Source: Lachnospiraceae bacterium (GTDB taxonomy: Bacteria > Bacillota > Clostridia > Lachnospirales > Lachnospiraceae). From it: a stretch of 62,312 nucleotides of DNA. Below the pieces are notes generated by a model. That model made no database searches. It had not been told where the DNA came from and saw only the letters and a program-made list of their open reading frames with translations. Location of the stretch: the NCBI GenBank assembly GCA_030524635.1, contig JAUNGG010000019.1, positions 1 through 62,312 of the forward strand, given 5' to 3'. Shown here piece by piece: positions 57,044 to 62,312 of the stretch. The stretch's first letter is position 1. Each line of letters begins with the position of its first letter. Position numbers and translations under genes: made by a program.

Positions 57044-59090
57044 GACGGCTGAGGGAAAGAAGCCTGGGATAAAGGCCGGGGCAAAATCAGGAGCAAAGGC
57101 AGGAGCCAGACTTAAGCAGAAGGCGGGTAATGGCAGCTTTCAGATACCAGGAACAGGGACACAGTGGCTGAAGTATGGACTGGCGGTGCTGCTGGTGTTT
57201 GTGGTGGGCTTTGCCCTGGAGTATTTCTGCCAGGTACCGGTGCTTCAGGAGCATCAGCGGGGTGTGACAGAGTTATCTTTGGATGGAGCTGCTGCAGATG
57301 GCTTTGAGCGGACAGACCAGGGCTTTCTTCTGACAGGGGATAAAGGGACGCTGAGCATTGGGCTTGGCGGGATGTATGTGGATCAGTTTGTGTATCACTT
57401 TGATTATGATCATCTGCTGAATGCCAAAGCTTACGTCTGCTATTACAATGAATACGGCGAGGCAGACCCGGATCAGGATCTGCTGATCGAGGATCATAAT
57501 AATAAGCTGGCAGATGTGTCCTGCTTAAAGATTGGAGAAAAAGTGGATTCCATCGTTCTTGCGGTGGATCGGTCTGAGCTGGGAGAGCCGGGAACCAGAG
57601 AGGAGGCGGCCAACACTCCTCTTACCATCACCGGGCTTGCGATCTCCAATACGCCGCGGATCAATGGAATCCGCCTGGGCTTTTTCTGGGTGATCCTGGG
57701 GCTGGGAGCATTCTTCTGGCTGTGCCGCGGTTATCTGGGCAATCATCTGGAGGCAGGCTTTCTCGCTGTCTGCCTCAGCGTTGGCATACTGACGATTTGC
57801 GCGCTTCCGGCCAACAAGGTAGGCTTTGACGAGGAAACTCATCTTTACCGTGCCATGGGGATCGCCAGCTTTCCCCATGGTATGAACATTAATCAGACGG
57901 TATTCAGTCTGATGGTGCCGAATCTGGATGCGTGGCCGGACAATCAGCCTGGTTCTGCAGTAGAGCAGGAAAATCTGCGGGAGTATTTGAATGAGTACGG
58001 TGATTATAAGACTGGAGATATTCATCTGGAACCGGTAATTCCCAAGGGAACGATCCCGGCTTATCTGGGACAGGCGTTGATCCTGAAGGTGTGCAAGGGA
58101 CTTGGAGTGCCGTGGGGGATCATGCTGACTCTGGGGCGTTTCGGAAATCTCTTCGTCTATGCAGCCCTGATGTACTTTGCAGTTCGGACCACTCCGGTAG
58201 GGAAAGCGATCATGGCTGTGATCGGCTTGATGCCCACATCCATGTTTCTGGCATGCACCTACTCTTATGATCCCTGGGTAACGGGATGGATCTATCTGGG
58301 GACCGCGTGTCTGCTGCGGGAGATGCTGACACCGGAGAAAAAGATTACCTGGAAATCCTACTTAGGGATCCTGGCCTGCTTTCTGCTGGGCTGCAGCGCC
58401 AAGGCCGTGTATGCGCCCATGGTGCTGATCGCCCTGCTGCTTCCATCGAAGAAGTTTGCGGACAAGAAACAGAAGCTTCTGATGCGGGCGGGGGTTCTGC
58501 TGCTTTTGGCAGGTCTGCTCTCCTCCTTTGTGCTGCCGGTACTGATTGCACCGAAGGATACCGGAGATATCCGGGGCGGCGCTACCAGTGAGGTGGGGCA
58601 GATGAGCTATATTCTGGGGCATTTTTTTGGCTATTTAAAGATCTTGTTTGTAAATATAATCCAGTCAATGCCGAAAATGCTGTTTGGCAGGGATATTTTC
58701 TCCGTCCAGGGCCATCTGGCGGACAGCCCTCTGACCTGGCTGGCTATGGGGCTGGCAGGATATGTGGTGGTTACTGACACGAAGATATCCAGCCCAGAGG
58801 CATTGATGGGCTGGCAGAAGCTTTGGATCTTTCTGATGCTGGGCGGAAGTGCGCTGCTGGTGTGGACCTCCATGTACATTGCCTACACGGTGCCGGGGCA
58901 GCTTACCATTGCCGGAGTGCAGGGAAGATACTATCTGCCCATCCTGTACCTGTTCTACCTGCTGTTTAATTCCCGGCTGGTCATTGCACGATTTAAGAAT
59001 ATGTGGTATCATACGGGAGTATTGACCGTGTCTGCGGGACTTTTGCTGGCAACGATGTGGGTGACGGTGATCGTGCCGATGTGTCTGTAA
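57033..59090 (+). CDS. DUF2142-family membrane protein, GT-C-like
   Basis: 685 aa with AAAGGAG before the ATG. A basic N-terminus with repeated Lys-Ala-Gly units (about 1-40) precedes the first membrane helix. A large extracytoplasmic loop (about 65-205) follows, and then about ten more membrane helices. FDEETHLYRAMGIASFPHG (about residues 266-284) has the acidic residues seen after the first helices in GT-C enzymes. The family is uncharacterised but common in surface-glycan clusters. A polyprenyl-phosphate-sugar-dependent transferase acting outside the membrane is the most likely role. Confidence 0.85.
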   Translation: MKSKTAEGKKPGIKAGAKSGAKAGARLKQKAGNGSFQIPGTGTQWLKYGLAVLLVFVVGFALEYFCQVPVLQEHQRGVTELSLDGAAADGFERTDQGFLLTGDKGTLSIGLGGMYVDQFVYHFDYDHLLNAKAYVCYYNEYGEADPDQDLLIEDHNNKLADVSCLKIGEKVDSIVLAVDRSELGEPGTREEAANTPLTITGLAISNTPRINGIRLGFFWVILGLGAFFWLCRGYLGNHLEAGFLAVCLSVGILTICALPANKVGFDEETHLYRAMGIASFPHGMNINQTVFSLMVPNLDAWPDNQPGSAVEQENLREYLNEYGDYKTGDIHLEPVIPKGTIPAYLGQALILKVCKGLGVPWGIMLTLGRFGNLFVYAALMYFAVRTTPVGKAIMAVIGLMPTSMFLACTYSYDPWVTGWIYLGTACLLREMLTPEKKITWKSYLGILACFLLGCSAKAVYAPMVLIALLLPSKKFADKKQKLLMRAGVLLLLAGLLSSFVLPVLIAPKDTGDIRGGATSEVGQMSYILGHFFGYLKILFVNIIQSMPKMLFGRDIFSVQGHLADSPLTWLAMGLAGYVVVTDTKISSPEALMGWQKLWIFLMLGGSALLVWTSMYIAYTVPGQLTIAGVQGRYYLPILYLFYLLFNSRLVIARFKNMWYHTGVLTVSAGLLLATMWVTVIVPMCL

Positions 59091-59161
59091 GGGCCGGCAG
59101 AACGGCTGCAGCGTATGTTTAAAAGCGTATGATTAAAAATGAAAGCGGCTAAAATAAATAT

Positions 59162-59974
59162 ATGTATTATGAGATCTCTCTTTTCAAGGAGATTGTGAAA
59201 AAAAGAAAATTGATTTTGGATCTGGCGAAGGCGGATTTCAGAAAGCGGTTTGTGGGTTCGTATTTCGGAGTGGTGTGGATGTTTGTGCAGCCCATCGTGA
59301 CGGTATTGATCTATTATCTTATCTTCGGACCATATGGCTTTAAATCCCAGCCTCCGGTTCCGGCTCCCTATGTGCTCTGGCTGGTGCCGGGCATCGTACC
59401 CTGGTTTTTCTTCAGCGAAGCCTTGAATACCGGGACCGGATGCCTTCAGGAGTACAGTTATCTGGTGAAAAAGGTGGTCTTTCAGGTGGAGGTGCTGCCG
59501 ATCATTAAGCTGCTGTCCTGTATGATGGTCCATGGATTCTTTGTGCTGATTATGTTTGGGGTAAATCTCTGTTACGGCTGGTGGCCCATGATTACCTGGA
59601 TCCAGGTGGTCTACTATACCTTTGCAGCCTCCATGCTGGCATTGGCCATCAGTTATCTGACCTGCTCCATCCATGTGTTTTTTAAGGATATGGCGCAGAT
59701 CGTGGGAATCGCGCTGCAGTTTGGCATGTGGATGGTTCCGATCATGTATGATGAGAACATGTTTACCGGTGATGCGCCGTGGATCGGGATTATATTTAAG
59801 CTGAATCCGTTTTATTATATTGTGGCCGGTTACCGTGACAGCATGCTGACCGGGAACTGGTTCTGGGAGCGGCCTACTCTGACCCTCTATTTCTGGACAG
59901 TTACAGTGGTGCTGATGCTTTTGGGACTGAAGGTGTTCAAGCGGCTGCGGCCTCATTTTTCGGATGTATTGTAG
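59162..59974 (+). CDS. ABC-2 type glycan exporter permease (Wzm/TagG family)
   Basis: 270 aa, six membrane segments. The cytoplasmic start FKEIVKKRKLILDLAKADFRKRFVGSYFGVVWMFVQPIVTVLIYY is diagnostic of the polysaccharide/teichoic-acid exporters; MYDENMF and LNPFYYIVAGYRDSML fit the last half. Its ATPase partner (Wzt/TagH) is not next to it: a strong terminator follows, and no ABC ATPase gene occurs between 41 and 62 kb. The ribosome binding site is poor. It should work with an ATPase encoded elsewhere. Confidence 0.88.
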   Translation: MYYEISLFKEIVKKRKLILDLAKADFRKRFVGSYFGVVWMFVQPIVTVLIYYLIFGPYGFKSQPPVPAPYVLWLVPGIVPWFFFSEALNTGTGCLQEYSYLVKKVVFQVEVLPIIKLLSCMMVHGFFVLIMFGVNLCYGWWPMITWIQVVYYTFAASMLALAISYLTCSIHVFFKDMAQIVGIALQFGMWMVPIMYDENMFTGDAPWIGIIFKLNPFYYIVAGYRDSMLTGNWFWERPTLTLYFWTVTVVLMLLGLKVFKRLRPHFSDVL

Positions 59975-60031
59975 GCAGGCTGCACCAGCTGGAGCCTGGC
60001 AGATGAATGGTTTAGAGAACAGAAGAGACAG

Positions 60032-60090
60032 GAGGTGCTGCAAAACTCTGCTTGCAATGAGCGGAAGACGAGTTTTGCAGCGCCTCTTTA
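60032..60090 (+). terminator. Terminator of the second glycan operon
   Basis: A 17-bp stem, GAGGTGCTGCAAAACTC with GAGTTTTGCAGCGCCTC (one G-T or similar mismatch), followed by TTTACGATTTT. The loop is 21 nt. Confidence 0.8.
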
Positions 60091-60126
60091 CGATTTTAAA
60101 TGGATTTTTGAAAGAAGGAACGAGTT

Positions 60127-60726
60127 GTGATCAAGCAGATGAAGCTGGGGTTTACCTATCAGGGGGAACCGAGGGAGATTCGGATCGATGTACTTTATTC
60201 TGACCGGAAGACCCTTGGCTTGGAGGTTACCAGAGATGGGCAGGTGAAGCTGCGGGTGCCGGGAAGGACCAGTGACAGCACAATTCAAAAATTTGCCCAG
60301 GAGAAAAAGGCATGGATCATTGAAAAATATCTGATGATGGAGGGCAGACGGGAGGCGGCGGCTGAGAGAGGAGTTCCTGACTATGTGGAGCATCCGGAGC
60401 TGGAGAAGAAATACCGCCAGCTGGCAAAGGTACGAATCGAGGAGCGGGCTGCCTATTTTGCAGCCAGAATGGGAGTCAGCTATGGCCGGATCTCCATCCG
60501 GGCGGCAAAGACCAGATGGGGAAGCTGCAGCTATGCAGGAAATCTGAATTTCCACTGGAAGCTGATTCTGATGCCGCCGGAGGTTTTAGACTATGTGGTG
60601 GTCCATGAGCTGGCTCACCGGAAGGAGATGAATCACTCGAAAGCATTCTGGGCGGAGGTGGAGCGGATCCTTCCGGATTATCAGGAGCGGAGAAAGTGGC
60701 TGAAGCTGTATGGGCAGACGGTGTGA
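60127..60726 (+). CDS. YgjP-like (DUF45/WLM-type) metallopeptidase
   Basis: 199 aa, probably starting with GTG 60127 (AAGGA 7 nt upstream). It contains the typical RWGSCSYAGNLNFHW segment and the zinc motif HELAH (about residues 160-164), followed by NHSKAFW, which gives the third ligand. The N-terminal part forms beta strands with VLYSDRKTLGLEV. Proteins of this family occur beside many unrelated genes, and their target is not established. Cytoplasmic. Confidence 0.9.
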   Translation: MIKQMKLGFTYQGEPREIRIDVLYSDRKTLGLEVTRDGQVKLRVPGRTSDSTIQKFAQEKKAWIIEKYLMMEGRREAAAERGVPDYVEHPELEKKYRQLAKVRIEERAAYFAARMGVSYGRISIRAAKTRWGSCSYAGNLNFHWKLILMPPEVLDYVVVHELAHRKEMNHSKAFWAEVERILPDYQERRKWLKLYGQTV

Positions 60727-60774
60727 TTTTGGAGTGGTTAAGAGAACGTGAGTTAGAATATTGAGGGTGCAGCA

Positions 60775-62040
60775 ATGAAGGAGCTTGGAAAAGAAATGAT
60801 TCTGGCGGCAGCGGCGGCGCTGATCGTCTGGATCCATTGGAATCGTAAACGAAAAGCCGGTATTAACTGGTTTCAGTATGGACAGAGGCTTTTGGGGCTT
60901 CAGCCTCCATCCCCAAACCGAAAAGGGTATCTGGATGAGCTGCGCCTTCTAGCAGCAGTTCTGGTGATCCTGGTTCACAGTATGCAGTCGGCGGCTTCGC
61001 AGATTCTGGCGTCTGGGCAGGCAGCAGGTGCAGGACGAAGCGGAATGTGGTATTTATTGACAGGAGCTGCCGGATTGGGCTTGTGCTGCAATCTGCTGTT
61101 TGTGATGATCAGCGGAGCCTTGCTTCTGCCTTATCGGGAAGAAGGGGTGGGAACCTTTTATCAAAAGCGGGCGGCAAAGGTGGTCATCCCTCTGATTGCT
61201 TACTATTTGTTTTATCTGCGGCGTTCCGGTCTGGTTTCCTTTTCTCTGTCTTCTATCGGCGCAGCCCTTCGGATGGTGCTTTCCGGGCCGATGGAGCTGG
61301 TGCCTCATTTCTGGCTGATTTATGTGCTGATCGGACTGTACATTGGCGTGCCCTTTCTGCGCTGGATGTTTCGAGAACTGCCGGACCCTGTTCTTCATGG
61401 GATGGCAGCGGTGATTCTCCTTGGAGCAGCAGCAAAGACCGGGCTTTATTTCCTGGGAATTGGATTTGGACTGGATGCATTTTTATTTTCCTGGGAGGGG
61501 ATTTTTTTGCTGGGATTGATTATGACCAGGGAGTGCAGCCGGAAGTACGATGGAATGGTGTGGGCCGGCGGCGGGCTGGCGGCTGTGCTGATCGTCTGGA
61601 TCGCCTGCACCAGAGAGGATGCGGCCGCTGCGGCTGCCAATGACTCCATTTTGATGATCCTGTTTTCCATGGCTGTTTTTCTTCTGTTCCTGCAAAAGGA
61701 AGAACGGCAGATGAGAAAAGCCGGGCAGGCCGGAAGCAGCCATAGCAGGCGGTGGCGGCCGGTGCAGATGGCAGTGCAGGTGATCAGCCGCTACAGCTAT
61801 TCAGTGCTGCTGATTCACTGGTTTATGCTGTTTGTAGTGGCGGAAAAGCATATGCATATAGGGCCGATGATGTTTGGAGGAAGATGGATCCTGACCGGAG
61901 TGGCGGTGCAGTCGGCTGTGGCGCTGCTTCTCAGCCTGATTTTCGCAGTTGTGTTTGATCAGACGGTGGTTTTGCTGGGGGAATGGTGTTGGGATGGAGT
62001 GGGGGCTATCATTCGAAAAGGATTAAAAAATGGAAAATAA
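60775..62040 (+). CDS. Acyltransferase family 3 membrane protein
   Basis: 421 aa, about ten membrane segments. The family opening KGYLDELRLLAAVLVILVHSMQ carries the conserved Arg and His, and the conserved region MISGALLLPYREEGVGTFYQKRAAKVVIPLIAYYLFY follows. These enzymes move acetyl or other acyl groups onto surface sugars or lipids. Directly after the glycan cluster, O-acetylation of that glycan is likely but not proven. The first helix (about 8-22) and the 20-residue linker before the domain are additions to the basic fold. Confidence 0.88.
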   Translation: MKELGKEMILAAAAALIVWIHWNRKRKAGINWFQYGQRLLGLQPPSPNRKGYLDELRLLAAVLVILVHSMQSAASQILASGQAAGAGRSGMWYLLTGAAGLGLCCNLLFVMISGALLLPYREEGVGTFYQKRAAKVVIPLIAYYLFYLRRSGLVSFSLSSIGAALRMVLSGPMELVPHFWLIYVLIGLYIGVPFLRWMFRELPDPVLHGMAAVILLGAAAKTGLYFLGIGFGLDAFLFSWEGIFLLGLIMTRECSRKYDGMVWAGGGLAAVLIVWIACTREDAAAAAANDSILMILFSMAVFLLFLQKEERQMRKAGQAGSSHSRRWRPVQMAVQVISRYSYSVLLIHWFMLFVVAEKHMHIGPMMFGGRWILTGVAVQSAVALLLSLIFAVVFDQTVVLLGEWCWDGVGAIIRKGLKNGK

Positions 62041-62068
62041 TTGGAATGTAATAATATGGAAAAAAGAA

Positions 62069-62097
62069 TTGATAGCGTATTTCGTTTATGATATAAT
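62069..62097 (+). promoter_or_regulatory. Promoter near the right end
   Basis: TTGATA (62069-62074), an exact 17-bp spacer and TATAAT (62092-62097). Confidence 0.75.
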
Positions 62098-62135
62098 TCA
62101 TTTATCAATATAGAAAATTCAAAGGGGATGTCTAT

Positions 62136-62300
62136 ATGGTATTTGTGAACGAAAAATGGAATGGGACTGGTGAAATTGTAGTTTATAGTAATTATCATAA
62201 ATATTGGCTGGATCGAGAGCGAAGGATAAAAAATCCGTTATTTGATGTATTTAGTGGTAAAATCCCATCTTTGACAGCAAAAATCCGTAGAATGCTTTAA
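62136..62300 (+). CDS. Small protein of unknown function
   Basis: 54 aa from ATG 62136, with AAAGGGGA 8 nt upstream and a near-consensus promoter. The product begins MVFVNEKWNGTGEIVVYSNY and is basic overall, with a Trp/Tyr-rich first half and an Arg/Lys-rich second half. No signal peptide or membrane helix is seen. The stretch is much richer in A and T than the glycan genes, which suggests a different origin. I do not recognise it; it may be the start of a transferred region beyond the window. Confidence 0.55.
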   Translation: MVFVNEKWNGTGEIVVYSNYHKYWLDRERRIKNPLFDVFSGKIPSLTAKIRRML

Positions 62301-62312
62301 AATCAAGCTTTC

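Noticed and set aside
1..62312. CRISPR array, prophage, or full insertion sequence
   Set aside because: No regularly spaced repeat array, phage genes, or transposase frame was seen; the only mobile DNA found is the short non-coding MITE family.

Overview
The window looks like a chromosomal segment of an anaerobic gut-type Firmicute, most likely a Lachnospiraceae member (Clostridia). The basis is the medium GC content, strong GGAGG ribosome binding sites, sigma-A promoters with 16-17 bp spacers, clostridial lipoprotein signal peptides, TRAP and BMP-type importers, a LeuA of the long bacterial type and a clostridial L,D-transpeptidase. The genus cannot be fixed from this sequence alone.

Layout. 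(1) 261-370 is a tRNA-Ala(CGC) with promoter and terminator. (2) 433-12893 is one long co-directional locus that reads as a complete uptake and catabolic route for 5'-modified nucleosides such as 5'-methylthioadenosine (MTA) or 5'-deoxyadenosine: a lipoprotein of unknown role, a DeoR regulator, a class II aldolase, a trimeric-type purine nucleoside phosphorylase, a zinc alcohol dehydrogenase, MtnA isomerase, a BMP-type nucleoside ABC importer and an MtaD-type deaminase. Together these could convert the nucleoside to a purine base, DHAP and a reduced alcohol (a DHAP shunt). (3) 12900-13090 holds a promoter-driven, terminator-ended candidate small RNA. (4) 13179-19468 is a uronate locus: a FadR-type GntR regulator with four matching operators, a RspA/ManD-like dehydratase, a DctPQM TRAP importer and an SDR dehydrogenase. 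(5) 19514-21608 holds a voltage-gated-type K+ channel behind a PHO-box-like array, and a LysE exporter. (6) 21658-34150 is a second uronate or acidic-polysaccharide locus: two LysR regulators, a cytoplasmic alginate-lyase-family enzyme, an oligopeptide-type ABC importer with fused ATPases, UxuA and a heparinase II/III-like enzyme. (7) 34248-41360 is mixed: endonuclease III, a MATE transporter, a self-regulated TetR/DUF1330/metallo-hydrolase module, a WYL regulator, and leuA behind a long structured leader. (8) 41568-62040 is a cell-surface glycan cluster: UDP-galactopyranose mutase, five glycosyltransferase genes (one a tandem double enzyme), two flippases, two PLP-aminotransferase-fold proteins, WbqC, DUF2304, DUF2142 and an ABC-2 glycan exporter permease. 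It is interrupted by an L,D-transpeptidase and followed by a YgjP-like metalloprotein and an acyltransferase.

Threaded through these loci is a small mobile element of about 133 bp. It has terminal inverted repeats, two internal hairpins and clear 8-bp target duplications (two full copies, two right-end relics), and every copy sits just upstream of a gene. Other notable signals are an in-frame stop that appears to truncate a metallo-hydrolase, a possible leader peptide before leuA, and direct-repeat arrays that look like LysR binding sites.

Start codons were chosen by ribosome binding site spacing and family N-termini. All functions are inferred by eye from motifs and context; no database search was run.
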